This document shows positions 1 to 8,816 of a stretch of DNA of 64,000 nt, in pieces (position 1 is the stretch's first letter; each line of letters begins with the position of its first letter). Source of the DNA: Thalassotalea hakodatensis (GTDB taxonomy: Bacteria; Pseudomonadota; Gammaproteobacteria; Enterobacterales; Alteromonadaceae); NCBI RefSeq assembly GCF_030295995.1, contig NZ_AP027365.1, positions 2,512,066 through 2,576,065 on the forward strand. Direction: 5' to 3'. The notes beneath the pieces were generated by a model. The model saw only the letters and a list, made by a program, of their open reading frames with translations. It ran no database searches and had not been told where the DNA came from. The translations under genes were made by a program, and so were the position numbers.

Positions 1-1
1 C

Positions 2-400
2 AACTTAGCCGATTATATTGGTAAAAAGCAGGTGTTAGTATATTTTTATCCTAAAGCCATGACACCTGGTTGTACGGTACAAGCACAAAACTTAAGAGAC
101 AGTAAAGCAGCTCTTGAAGAACACAACACGGTTGTTTTTGGTATTAGCCCTGATGCCCCTAAAAAACTAAACAAGTTCTGCCAACGTGATGAATTAAATT
201 TCACCTTACTTTCAGATGAAGATCATCAAGTTGCTGAAGAATTTGGTGTATGGGGATTAAAAAAATTCATGGGCCGTGAATATGATGGTATTCATCGTAT
301 TAGTTTTCTTATCGGACTAGATGGCAAAATTAAACATGTTTTTGATAAATTCAAAACCAAAAACCACCATGAAGTCGTTTTAGACGTTCTTGCAAGCTAA
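2..400 (+). CDS. bcp: Thioredoxin-dependent peroxiredoxin, Bcp/PrxQ family (5' partial)
   Basis: A thiol peroxidase that reduces hydrogen and alkyl hydroperoxides in the cytoplasm with thioredoxin. The reading frame is open at the left edge, so the start codon and the N-terminal part are missing. The Bcp signature PKAMTPGCT is present, with the peroxidatic Cys codon at 71-73, and the C-terminal half (LLSDEDHQV, FMGREYDGIHRISFLI) is close to E. coli Bcp as I remember it. The resolving Cys that E. coli has five residues after the peroxidatic one is Gln here. Another Cys, codon 179-181, lies 36 residues downstream, which matches the PrxQ subtype with its resolving Cys in helix 3. A terminator hairpin follows at 430-455. 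The family call is secure; the subtype is an inference. Confidence 0.93.
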   Translation, partial: NLADYIGKKQVLVYFYPKAMTPGCTVQAQNLRDSKAALEEHNTVVFGISPDAPKKLNKFCQRDELNFTLLSDEDHQVAEEFGVWGLKKFMGREYDGIHRISFLIGLDGKIKHVFDKFKTKNHHEVVLDVLAS

Positions 401-429
401 CTTGACAGCTTACTAAAGTCTTTCAAATG

Positions 430-455
430 AGGGCAGATATCTACTGCCCTTTTTA
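430..455 (+). terminator. Intrinsic terminator after bcp
   Basis: A 7-bp stem AGGGCAG / CTGCCCT with a 7-nt loop is followed by a short T run. It lies 30 bp past the bcp stop, between the convergent bcp and perM genes. Confidence 0.75.
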
Positions 456-469
456 ATGTGCTTCACACC

Positions 470-1534
470 TTATTGAGGCGTAGCAAACTCAGCACTTGGC
501 CATGCATTTAGCACTGCTTTTACCAATGTTGCTAACGGAATAGCGAAAAACACTCCCCAAAATCCCCACATACCACCAAAAATGATCACGGCAATAATAA
601 TGGTAACAGGGTGCAAATTTACCGCTTCTGAAAACAATAACGGTACTAATAAATTACCATCTAATGCCTGTATGATGGCATAAGCAATCATGACATAGCC
701 AAAGTCCGTCGTAACACCCCATTGAAAAAGTGCAACGACCATCACCGGAAAAGTCACTAACGTTGCGCCAACGTATGGCACTAATACTGACAGCCCCACT
801 AACACACCCAACAATAATGAATAATTTAACCCTAAAATGGTGAATGTGATCGTTGATACTGCGCCAATAATGATTATTTCAATCACTTTACCGCGAATAT
901 AATTCATAATTTGTAGGTTCATTTCATCACCCACCTGAGATGCCATTCGACGTTCCTTGGGGAAAAACGACATAAAACTAGCAAATAATTCTTGTTTATC
1001 TTTAAGAAAGAAAAACACCATAATGGGTACAAGTATTAGGTAAATCATTAAGGCAACAACGTCTGAAATAGAGTTCAATGATGCTTGTAAAATCAACTGT
1101 CCCCAATCTATAAACTTTTCTTTCGTAAGCGTTAATACTGATTCAATTTGATCCGCTTTAATAAACTCAGGATACCTTTCAGGTAAAGTTAATAAATATT
1201 CTTGACCATGCGCCAACATCGCTGGTACTTCTTGTAATAAATTACTACTTTGTCGCCAAATAATCGGCATTAAGCCTAGCATGGTGACAAGCGTTATCCC
1301 GACAAACAAGCAGACAACAATCACGGAAGACCATTTGCGCGAAAGTCCTAAATGCGATAAGCGATTAACCGGTAAGTCCAAGAGAAAGGCAATCGCTATT
1401 GCAACTAAAATCGGCATTAATAAACCTGATAGAAAGTAAACAGCGATAAACGCAATCAATAAAATAACCACAAGTGTGACTGCTTGAGGATCAGAGAATT
1501 TTTTTTTGTACCATTGAGAGAAGAAAGAAAACAT
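470..1534 (-). CDS. perM: AI-2E family transporter (PerM-like)
   Basis: A 354-residue inner-membrane protein of the AI-2E/PerM family. Hydrophobic segments cluster near residues 17-60 and 63-90, a soluble central stretch follows (about 95-150), and more helices run to the C-terminus, including the GLSVLVPYVGA type motif typical of the family. Family members are linked to autoinducer export, permease function or Na+/H+ exchange; the substrate cannot be read from sequence. It lies 4 bp downstream of tusA on the same strand, so the two are probably co-transcribed. In E. coli perM is next to bepA and yfgD, and those genes follow here on the opposite strand, which supports the symbol. Confidence 0.85.
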   Translation of the reverse strand: MFSFFSQWYKKKFSDPQAVTLVVILLIAFIAVYFLSGLLMPILVAIAIAFLLDLPVNRLSHLGLSRKWSSVIVVCLFVGITLVTMLGLMPIIWRQSSNLLQEVPAMLAHGQEYLLTLPERYPEFIKADQIESVLTLTKEKFIDWGQLILQASLNSISDVVALMIYLILVPIMVFFFLKDKQELFASFMSFFPKERRMASQVGDEMNLQIMNYIRGKVIEIIIIGAVSTITFTILGLNYSLLLGVLVGLSVLVPYVGATLVTFPVMVVALFQWGVTTDFGYVMIAYAIIQALDGNLLVPLLFSEAVNLHPVTIIIAVIIFGGMWGFWGVFFAIPLATLVKAVLNAWPSAEFATPQ

Positions 1535-1538
1535 ATAC

Positions 1539-1766
1539 TCACTTACCTGTTGTTATACGAAGCTCCGTCACCTTAATGTTAAGCTGTGACTGCTGAAAAT
1601 GATAACCTTTTTGTTGAAGAAACTTTGGAATATCCGATAAAGAACTAGGATCAGATATTTGAATAACACAAACATCGTGTTTTGTTAATTTTTTTAACAA
1701 AACACGCATCTTCACTAAAGGCAATGGACACTTGTCATTTGTGCCATCGTATTGATAAATCGTCAA
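1539..1766 (-). CDS. TusA-like sulfur carrier protein
   Basis: A 75-residue protein of the TusA/SirA family. The conserved motif appears as CPLPLVKMR, with the sulfur-accepting Cys at residue 13. TusA proteins carry persulfide sulfur for tRNA thiolation and other pathways. This copy is co-directional with perM and ends 4 bp before it. The family contains paralogs (TusA, YedF, YeeD) that cannot be told apart confidently here, so no symbol is given. The start at 1766 gives the usual short N-terminal extension. Confidence 0.85.
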   Translation of the reverse strand: MTIYQYDGTNDKCPLPLVKMRVLLKKLTKHDVCVIQISDPSSLSDIPKFLQQKGYHFQQSQLNIKVTELRITTGK

Positions 1767-1869
1767 CGTTTAAACACCAAATCACACTTTCGTTTGATTA
1801 TCTTATTTGCGACAATTGATTACAATAACATATATAATATATATTTAATTAACGATATGGTTTTGATGA

Positions 1870-2466
1870 ATGAATGATGCGCCCTTTCCTTTCGACTTGA
1901 AAACAATCAATGCGAAGAAAAAGCAACTTGCTTGGGGAGATGTGCCGCCAATTTATCAGCTAACCAGTAATGCCTTAAGCGAATTAGAAAGTATACTAAC
2001 ACACGGGTTTGAAAGTGCTTACCGTCAAATATTGGATAGAAACAGCTGGAATTTGTCATTATTAAAAGCTTCTCAAAATGAAAAAGGCGACATTGTTGTC
2101 AAACATAAGCCTAAAATTGCATTGCAACATGTTTACACAAAACACGATTACGAATTGCATTGTTTTCCAGTGATGAATGGTGAAAAATTAGCGGTTAGTT
2201 TGCATAAACATCCTAGGTGCCCTTTTATTCATTGGGTACCTGAAACTATGCAAATGCTATTTCGTATTAATGCTATTGTGTCTTTTATCATTTTTTCATA
2301 TAAAAAAGGTGATGAAGCTGACTTAGCGTTAATTCGTTTTGCTCATAACAAAACAATGGAGTTAATTGATATTTTAACGGAATCATTTGAGGTCGTTGAC
2401 GTCATAGGTTATAACATTGCTCAATTTTGCCAAGAAATTGGGTACCGAAGCCAAGTAGAAAAATGA
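1870..2466 (+). CDS. Hypothetical protein translationally coupled to bepA
   Basis: A 198-residue protein that I do not recognise. It has no signal peptide. One hydrophobic stretch around residues 134-145 (INAIVSFIIF) could be a buried helix or a single membrane segment. A histidine/cysteine patch HKHPRCPFIHW lies near residues 117-127. Its stop codon overlaps the bepA start as ATGA (2463-2466), so translation of the two is probably coupled. This suggests, but does not prove, a role near outer-membrane assembly. It is divergent from tusA, with about 100 bp of AT-rich promoter region between them. Confidence 0.7.
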   Translation: MNDAPFPFDLKTINAKKKQLAWGDVPPIYQLTSNALSELESILTHGFESAYRQILDRNSWNLSLLKASQNEKGDIVVKHKPKIALQHVYTKHDYELHCFPVMNGEKLAVSLHKHPRCPFIHWVPETMQMLFRINAIVSFIIFSYKKGDEADLALIRFAHNKTMELIDILTESFEVVDVIGYNIAQFCQEIGYRSQVEK

Positions 2467-3980
2467 GCGCTAATTTGAATAAAATCATCTCTTCAATGAA
2501 ATCATCTCGCAGTATTCATCGTTTCTGTATAAAACCGATTTTACATTCTGCCTTAATTTCTTATGCACTTTTTAGCGCGCATTTACACGCACAAGAAAAT
2601 AATCGAAATGCGTTACCAGATATAGGCGCAGCAGGGATCAGTGTTCTATCTATCGAAAAAGAACGGCAGGTTGGCGATGCAATGATGCGTCAGTTGCGAG
2701 CTACGCAACCTATTGTTCATGATCCTATTCTGAATGAATACATCAACGACCTTGGTAATCGTATGGTGCGAAATGCCAACGACGTAAATTATAGCTTCAA
2801 GTTCTTTTTTCTAAACAATCATGAATTAAACGCCTTCGCCTTTTTTGGTGGTCATATCGGTATTCATACCGGTTTATTAGCCGCCGCAGATACAGAAAGT
2901 GAACTTGCATCTGTTGTGGCGCATGAAATATCTCACGTAACCCAGCGCCATTTAGCACGTAGAATTGAAACACAGCAACAAAACCAAACATTATCAACAG
3001 CAGGATTAATTTCAGGAGTGTTATTAACGCTCATTAACCCAACTGTCGGTATGGCTGCATTAAGTACCAGTATGGCGGCTTCACAACAAGCAGCAATTAA
3101 CTATACTCGAGGTAACGAAAAAGAAGCGGATCGCGTAGGTATTAGATTGCTAGTAGATAGTGGTTTTGATCCAATGGGTGCACCTAATTTTTTTGGTAAA
3201 ATGGCTGAAACATATCGTTATACGAGCAAGCCGCCTGCAATGTTACTCACTCATCCTTTACCTGAATCTCGTATTTCTGATGCACGCGTTAGAGCACAAA
3301 ACTATAATACCCGTAACGTCAGACCTAGTTTAGCTTTCCACCTAGCAAAAGCACGAATAGAAGCGCGCTATCAAGGTGAAGCGAAGAATAATATTTTGAC
3401 ATTCAAAAAACGAATAAATAAAAAACAATATGCCTTCAAAGCCGCAGCTGAATATGCTCTCGCTGTCGCTTATTTTGAAAATAAAGAGTATGAGCAGTCA
3501 CAACAAATATTGTTAGATTTACTCGCTGCTGATGAACATAATTTGTTTTATATTGATGTATTAACGGATATTTATATCAACACCAAAAATTTTGACGCTG
3601 CACTTGAAATGTTAAGCAAATTAAACAAGCTCATGCCAAATAACCAAGTTGTTGCACTTAATTATAGTAATGCGCTTATTGAAGCTGAAAAATACGCAGA
3701 AGCTGAAACACTTTTAGAAGACTATTTAATTTTACAACCTGACAGTTACATTGCCTACGATTTGTTAGTCACGGTTTACCGAAAACAAAAGAAAATGGCA
3801 ATGATGCATGCAGCAAAAGCTGAAATCATTGCTTTATTAGGCGGCTTTTCACGTGCAGTTGATGAACTGCAAACAGGCTATAATTTCGCTGATGAGTCAC
3901 CATTGATTAGAAAGCGCATTAAAGCCAGAATTTTACAATTTCAATCTCAAGAAGAAAAACTTAAACGCTTAAGCAAATAG
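2463..3980 (+). CDS. bepA: Beta-barrel assembly-enhancing protease (M48, TPR)
   Basis: A periplasmic zinc metalloprotease and chaperone that helps LptD and other outer-membrane proteins fold at the BAM complex. The M48 motif HEISH lies at residues 154-158 and the third zinc ligand is probably E221 in NEKEAD. The C-terminal half (from about 290) is rich in TPR-like helices such as LDLLAADEHNLFYIDVL. The start at 2463 is chosen because it gives an ATGA overlap with the preceding gene; an internal ATG at 2496 also gives a plausible signal peptide ending ALFSAHLHA. At 505 residues it is slightly longer than E. coli BepA (487). The neighbours perM and the ArsC-like gene match the E. coli order. 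Confidence 0.93.
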   Translation: MSANLNKIISSMKSSRSIHRFCIKPILHSALISYALFSAHLHAQENNRNALPDIGAAGISVLSIEKERQVGDAMMRQLRATQPIVHDPILNEYINDLGNRMVRNANDVNYSFKFFFLNNHELNAFAFFGGHIGIHTGLLAAADTESELASVVAHEISHVTQRHLARRIETQQQNQTLSTAGLISGVLLTLINPTVGMAALSTSMAASQQAAINYTRGNEKEADRVGIRLLVDSGFDPMGAPNFFGKMAETYRYTSKPPAMLLTHPLPESRISDARVRAQNYNTRNVRPSLAFHLAKARIEARYQGEAKNNILTFKKRINKKQYAFKAAAEYALAVAYFENKEYEQSQQILLDLLAADEHNLFYIDVLTDIYINTKNFDAALEMLSKLNKLMPNNQVVALNYSNALIEAEKYAEAETLLEDYLILQPDSYIAYDLLVTVYRKQKKMAMMHAAKAEIIALLGGFSRAVDELQTGYNFADESPLIRKRIKARILQFQSQEEKLKRLSK

Positions 3981-3987
3981 GACAAAT

Positions 3988-4326
3988 ATGTTAACCATTT
4001 ATCACAACCCAAGATGCTCAAAAAGCCGTCAAACATTGCAATTATTGGAAGAAAAAAATGCTGAAATCAACGTTATTGAGTATTTAAAAACACCACTTAA
4101 TGAGTCAGAGATTCAAGGTTTAATGGCAAAATTAGGTGTTTCAGCCATTGGAATGATGCGAACAAAAGAAACTGAATTTAAAGAACAACATTTGAAAGAT
4201 GCCGATGAACAAACATTAATAGCTGCCATGGCAAATACCCCTAAATTAATAGAACGCCCTATTGTCGTTAATCAAAACAAAGCAGTGATTGGTCGTCCTC
4301 CTGAAAATGTTTTAGCCATTTTATAA
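3988..4326 (+). CDS. ArsC-family reductase (YfgD-like)
   Basis: A 112-residue cytoplasmic protein of the glutaredoxin-dependent arsenate reductase family. The active-site motif HNPRCSKSR carries the catalytic Cys10, and the C-terminal substrate region reads LIERPIVV with a later GRPPENVL. It starts 7 bp after bepA, as yfgD follows bepA in E. coli. YfgD-type paralogs are housekeeping neighbours of bepA, and true arsenate reduction is not established from sequence, so no ars symbol is given. Confidence 0.85.
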   Translation: MLTIYHNPRCSKSRQTLQLLEEKNAEINVIEYLKTPLNESEIQGLMAKLGVSAIGMMRTKETEFKEQHLKDADEQTLIAAMANTPKLIERPIVVNQNKAVIGRPPENVLAIL

Positions 4327-4336
4327 GTCACCATAG

Positions 4337-4738
4337 ATGAAGCAGTACTTTTCAACCCAACAACATAAAAAAATAGCCCTAACAGGCTATTTTTCGTTAT
4401 TAATTTATATACCACTCTGGTTATTATGGTTAAATCCTTCAGATGAACTTTCACCAACACTTAGCTTATTATTTTTTTGGCTCCCATTATTGTTTCCGCT
4501 TCGAGGATTACTGAAAGGAAACCCCTACACCTTTGCTTGGTCAAACTTTATTGTCATGTGGTACTTTCTACATGGCCTGACGACTCTTTGGGTATCAACC
4601 AGCGACTTTTGGTGGGCTATTATTGAACTAACCTTTGCCACTATGATGTTTATCTCTGGCACCTACTTTGCGAAATATCGCGGGCAAGAACTCGGTCTTA
4701 GTATTCGTAAGAAAAAAGATACAGATCAGGCTGATTAA
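4337..4738 (+). CDS. DUF2069 membrane protein
   Basis: A 133-residue inner-membrane protein with about four predicted helices (residues 14-33, 40-58, 66-83, 88-107) and a basic C-terminal tail. Motifs such as LFFWLPLLFPLRGLLKGNPYTFAW are characteristic of the DUF2069 family, whose function is unknown. It begins 10 bp after the ArsC-like gene and is probably in the same operon as bepA. Confidence 0.8.
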   Translation: MKQYFSTQQHKKIALTGYFSLLIYIPLWLLWLNPSDELSPTLSLLFFWLPLLFPLRGLLKGNPYTFAWSNFIVMWYFLHGLTTLWVSTSDFWWAIIELTFATMMFISGTYFAKYRGQELGLSIRKKKDTDQAD

Positions 4739-4822
4739 ATGAAACATTAGCTATTAACAGTATATTAACAAGTGTGTTAGTATTTTCCGGCTAAATTTAA
4801 CAAACATATGAAGTATTAAACG

Positions 4823-6790
4823 ATGAAAAAAACTCTTATTACAATATCGTTAGGGCTCGCCCTTTCCGCATGTGGTGGCGGCGGTTCCTCATCAACAAAA
4901 GCACCAACAACACCTATCACACCACCGGTAAATAGTACATCGGCAGAGGTTGTACAAGCAGAACAAACAGTAGCACTAGGTCAATCCACTGAATTAGTAC
5001 TATTAGCACCTGGTAGCACGATCAGTGATATTCAATGGCAGCAAACGGCAGGTGATACCCTTGAAGTTTATGCTACCACCAGTAAGGTTATTGGCTTTAC
5101 ACCAACGGTTGCGGGTGATTATAGCTTTGAAATCACCTTTAACGAAAATGGTCAACAACAGTCATTAACTAAAGAGTTTACCGTAACAAGTGATGTAGCT
5201 ACATTAACTGCTCGACTTGGTCATGCGGTAGTTGAAGGCAACAGCGTTTCATTAATCTCATACGCACCTCAATTAATTGATTTAACAGAACAAGAGCAAG
5301 CAAGTTTATCGTGGACCAAAACTCAGGGTCCAGATGTAGAATTTACTGCTGACAGCACTGATGGCAAAGTTGCCGTTTTTTTTGATGCTCCTGACGTAAG
5401 CGAAGACACCCTGTTAACTTTCACCGTATCGGGTACGCTTAACGGTGAATCAGTTTCTGATGATATATCAATATTAGTTGAAAGCAGTACTACTGTCCTT
5501 GGGGAAAGAAATTACGTTCCATTTGATGAACGTATCGCTGATGTATTCTTATACAACGAAAATTCACCTGCGGGTCAAAAGCTCATTGATTGTGTGTATT
5601 CAAACAAAGCGACTTACAGCAACTCATGTAACTTTAACCAAACGCCATTAATAGCGCATATTTCTGAAACACCAACTGTTGACGAAATTATGGATCGTGT
5701 GGTGGTTTCACACCAATGGATGGGCGATCAATTTAAAAAGTTCCTTGAACAGTATGATGAACACGATGACTTTAAAAACTTGTTAAGAGCCACCACCGCA
5801 GTTGTGCTTTCTTATGATATTCGCCCGTCATTTTACCATCCATATACTGGCGCCATTTATCTTGACCCAAGTGATTTATGGGAAACACCCACACAACGTG
5901 ACACGATAAACCAAGCCCCTGATTTTCGCGCGGGCTTTGGTAGCGAATTGCAGTTTGAAATTCCATGGCGCTATGTAAAAGATAACGAATATGCTAGTTA
6001 TTACTACCCTCTTCGCTTTAGAAGTACTCGCTCAATGAAAAATGCTGAGTACGATTTTGCTTCATTGCTCTACCATGAACTTGCTCATGCCAATGATTAC
6101 TTCCCATCTACGAGTTGGGATGAATTAAACGAAAGCAATACTACTTTCTTAACGTTAGTAAACCGACTTTTTACTGATCAAGAAATTCAATCTGACGATT
6201 TACAACGAGCATTACCGTTAGACCAGGGTTGGGCGACAGGTGGGCAAAATGAAATGACGAAACTTGGTCAAGTCCGCTTCCAAGATCCAACGTTAATTAC
6301 TGAGCAACAAAAAGCCTACACCATGGAAGATGTCGCCAACCTGTTTAAAACAGAAGGTGCACCGCAATTTTACAGCTATAGTTCAACACGTGAAGATTAT
6401 GCCATTTTATTCGATGGTTTTATGATGAAAGCACGCTACGGTGTAGACCGTGATGTTGCTGTAAGCGACCAAGACTACGATGATATTGTATGGGGCCAAC
6501 GTGGCCGTGAAGGCGAAACACAAATAAAGCCGCGCGTGCAATTTGTTACTGAGCGTATTATTCCTGAATTTGCAACAGAAGCAGCAGATTTTCTTGCAAA
6601 TATGCCAGCAGCAACACCGTTAGATCCATCTAAAAGCTGGTCAGAAAGTATCAATATTTCAGAAGATGCTACCATTAACGCACACTCTTTAGCGGGGCAA
6701 TTAGCCGCTAAAGCTAAACAAATTGATACTAGGTTGATCCCAAAAGATGGAGAAAAGCGCCACGGTAAAGGCCGTAAATTCGTTTACTAA
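4823..6790 (+). CDS. Large lipoprotein with Ig/PKD-like repeats and an HExxH motif
   Basis: A 655-residue predicted lipoprotein of unknown function. The signal peptide ends in lipobox LSAC with the lipidated Cys at residue 17, followed by a Gly/Ser/Thr/Pro-rich linker. Residues about 40-125 and 130-220 look like two beta-sandwich (PKD/Ig-like) domains. The remainder is a globular region with HELAH at residues 418-422. That is the zinc-binding motif of metallopeptidases, and an acidic candidate third ligand (E524/D525, in STRED) lies about 100 residues later. Two Cys in the mid region (DCVY, SCNF) may form a disulfide. It has its own 80-bp leader. The role is inferred; I do not recognise a named family. 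Confidence 0.75.
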   Translation: MKKTLITISLGLALSACGGGGSSSTKAPTTPITPPVNSTSAEVVQAEQTVALGQSTELVLLAPGSTISDIQWQQTAGDTLEVYATTSKVIGFTPTVAGDYSFEITFNENGQQQSLTKEFTVTSDVATLTARLGHAVVEGNSVSLISYAPQLIDLTEQEQASLSWTKTQGPDVEFTADSTDGKVAVFFDAPDVSEDTLLTFTVSGTLNGESVSDDISILVESSTTVLGERNYVPFDERIADVFLYNENSPAGQKLIDCVYSNKATYSNSCNFNQTPLIAHISETPTVDEIMDRVVVSHQWMGDQFKKFLEQYDEHDDFKNLLRATTAVVLSYDIRPSFYHPYTGAIYLDPSDLWETPTQRDTINQAPDFRAGFGSELQFEIPWRYVKDNEYASYYYPLRFRSTRSMKNAEYDFASLLYHELAHANDYFPSTSWDELNESNTTFLTLVNRLFTDQEIQSDDLQRALPLDQGWATGGQNEMTKLGQVRFQDPTLITEQQKAYTMEDVANLFKTEGAPQFYSYSSTREDYAILFDGFMMKARYGVDRDVAVSDQDYDDIVWGQRGREGETQIKPRVQFVTERIIPEFATEAADFLANMPAATPLDPSKSWSESINISEDATINAHSLAGQLAAKAKQIDTRLIPKDGEKRHGKGRKFVY

Positions 6791-6792
6791 GC

Positions 6793-7509
6793 TTAACGGT
6801 TAAGTAACACTTCTTTAATAAAGGGAATAGTGATACGTCGCTGTTCCCTTATTGACGCTTTATCGAGTGTATCTAATGCGGCCAATAAGCTGGTCATATC
6901 ACGGTTTATTCTTGCCAATAAGAATCGCCCTACTTCTTCACTAATATATAAACCACGTTGCTGCCCTCGACATTGTAAGGCTTCAAGCTTTTCATCGTCA
7001 TTGAGTGGTTTGATTTGTAATACATGTCCCCAACTCAACCGAGAAATTAAATCAGGTAAAGTCAAGCCTAATTCATTTACCCCTTTATCACCTGAAATTA
7101 TAATACGTTTATCGTATTCTATAACCCGGTTATACAAATCAAAAACCGCTTGCTGCCATTGTATATCTTGATTAATGCATTGAATATCATCCAAGCAAAT
7201 CACGTCAATGTTTTCTAAACCCTGTAGCATTTCAGGTGATAACTGTTCTTTCTCAGTAAAAGAAAGACAAACCGACGATAAGTTCACACTTTGCGCAAAA
7301 GCACAGCAAGCATGCAATAAATGCGATTTTCCAACATCATTAAGGCCAAACAAATAAGTACTATGGATACTTGAATCAATTAACTGTTCTTGTGCAATAA
7401 AGCTTGAAAGTAATCTCGTTGCAGGCTCATTAATCGATGATCGATAACTCTCAAACGTTTCGTCGTCAGGTAATTGTACCGATAACGAAAGTTGTGGCGT
7501 TGGGCTCAA
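6793..7509 (-). CDS. hda: DnaA inactivator Hda
   Basis: An AAA+ protein, homologous to DnaA domain III, that binds the DNA-loaded sliding clamp and stimulates ATP hydrolysis by DnaA so that replication starts once per cycle. A DnaA-like Walker A region (GLNDVGKSHLL) is followed by the Walker B region VICLDDI, and the C-terminus ITIPFIKEVL matches Hda. The clamp-binding motif QLSLSV is at the N-terminus. No ATG is available; the TTG at 7509 is preferred because GGGAG lies 5 nt upstream and it overlaps the stop of the upstream gene (TTGA). A TTG at 7521 is the alternative. The protein has 238 residues. The order with purM and purN is as in E. coli. Confidence 0.92.
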   Translation of the reverse strand: MSPTPQLSLSVQLPDDETFESYRSSINEPATRLLSSFIAQEQLIDSSIHSTYLFGLNDVGKSHLLHACCAFAQSVNLSSVCLSFTEKEQLSPEMLQGLENIDVICLDDIQCINQDIQWQQAVFDLYNRVIEYDKRIIISGDKGVNELGLTLPDLISRLSWGHVLQIKPLNDDEKLEALQCRGQQRGLYISEEVGRFLLARINRDMTSLLAALDTLDKASIREQRRITIPFIKEVLLNR

Positions 7510-8645
7510 AGCGACTCCCAATAAAACAAAGGGGTACCTTGCAATGAAGTAGGATCTAACGGATCAGCATATCGTTTCAGCGACTTATTTAACTTAAGTG
7601 CGGCCAAAAAGGCTTGCTCTGACCCTAATAATGATAAACTGAAGCGTCGCTCATTACCCTGTGCTTTAACTAGCTTCACCGCTTTAACAGCAGAAAGTTG
7701 CGATAAAAACTGAGTAACCTCAACATACTTAGCCAAGCTATCAACATTAGCGACATCTATCACATAATCTAAATTCATATCTGTAGTGACGGCGTAACGT
7801 TTTGCCACCATATCACTAATCTGACTTAACGTTTCAGCTAAAAGTGTTTGTTTGTTTTGACCATAAACACGCTCACCAAAATGCGGAAGTTGATCAGTAT
7901 TCAACATTGATAAAAAGCTCCAATCTAGCGCCACGGTTGGTTGACAATCATCGCTACAATTGTTGCCAAGTGATAGTTGTTCTTCTGACAACAAACTGTT
8001 ATCAGATAAACGAACCACCACAATTGCCTCGGGTTGATAACGCATTGAAGCGCGCACAATTGGTCGAGTAAATCGCCCCCAAAGTTCATATGTTGTAATT
8101 TGGTTACTATCAAGTAAGTCCATTATGGGCAAGGTAAAAGGCAAACCTCTATTATCTTCAACCGCCTTTACAACATCATTAATCGGGTTATCAATGTCGG
8201 CACTAATGATATTTCGGGTTAACTGTTGTTCTTCAATTACCCATAACACAATTTGTGGTCGTAAACTCCCCCATATTGGCAAGTTAGCCCCAACAAATAA
8301 TTGATTAATTTTACTTTCATCGAAGGTAACAACCAACAAACTTTTATCGTTTTTACGCTCATAACGAAAATTATTCACAAAAGATTGATAACGAGCTCGT
8401 TGCTGTTTAATTGTTGGGTTTTGTAAGATATCCGTTTGACCACTAATTTTAACCAATACGATATCTAATGCCTTTTTAAATGCAGCATTCCTTGCTTGTA
8501 CGCTTTGATTCGATACTTCAACACGGGCTAAATACAGATCTTTTACTTCTACAGCATTAACGTGCTTAACGATTATTGCATTAAACAACATCACTAAAAA
8601 AAACGGTACACAGCGCATAGTAAAGCCAACAATAATTTGTTTCAT
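7506..8645 (-). CDS. DUF2066 domain-containing exported protein
   Basis: A 379-residue protein of the DUF2066 family, of unknown function, commonly located before hda in Vibrio and Shewanella relatives. The start at 8645 (MKQIIVGF) is chosen because the in-frame extension to 8792 would cover the purM promoter region and lacks protein-like sequence. A signal peptide covers about residues 1-31 and ends near VNA; a later ATG at 8618 is also possible. The N-terminal half (SVQARNAAFKKALDIVLVKISG) is the DUF2066 signature. Its stop overlaps the hda start. It is divergent from purM. Confidence 0.82.
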   Translation of the reverse strand: MKQIIVGFTMRCVPFFLVMLFNAIIVKHVNAVEVKDLYLARVEVSNQSVQARNAAFKKALDIVLVKISGQTDILQNPTIKQQRARYQSFVNNFRYERKNDKSLLVVTFDESKINQLFVGANLPIWGSLRPQIVLWVIEEQQLTRNIISADIDNPINDVVKAVEDNRGLPFTLPIMDLLDSNQITTYELWGRFTRPIVRASMRYQPEAIVVVRLSDNSLLSEEQLSLGNNCSDDCQPTVALDWSFLSMLNTDQLPHFGERVYGQNKQTLLAETLSQISDMVAKRYAVTTDMNLDYVIDVANVDSLAKYVEVTQFLSQLSAVKAVKLVKAQGNERRFSLSLLGSEQAFLAALKLNKSLKRYADPLDPTSLQGTPLFYWESL

Positions 8646-8722
8646 AACCATTATGTTACCACAAGAAATTGTCGCTAAAAATCGATAAATATCGCAAAGA
8701 AAAAAATAATTCATTGAAAAGA

Positions 8723-8751
8723 TTCTCAGGGCGCTTTTGCACTGGTAGAAT
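8723..8751 (+). promoter_or_regulatory. Candidate sigma-70 promoter of purM
   Basis: TTCTCA (8723-8728) and TAGAAT (8746-8751) are separated by 17 bp, about 65 bp before the purM start. Each hexamer matches the consensus only partly. I found no convincing PurR operator. Confidence 0.35.
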
Positions 8752-8816
8752 ATGCGCTCTTTATCTCTGCTCGATGCAGCAGGCAATATCAAACGGTTAT
8801 AAATGAGGTTTCTCCC

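Noticed and set aside
7510-7521. TTG at 7521 as the hda start
   Set aside because: The ribosome-binding site GGGAG lies between 7521 and 7509, so the TTG at 7509 fits better.
8646-8792. 49-codon N-terminal extension of the DUF2066 protein
   Set aside because: It covers the purM promoter region and precedes a complete signal peptide; the start at 8645 is more natural.
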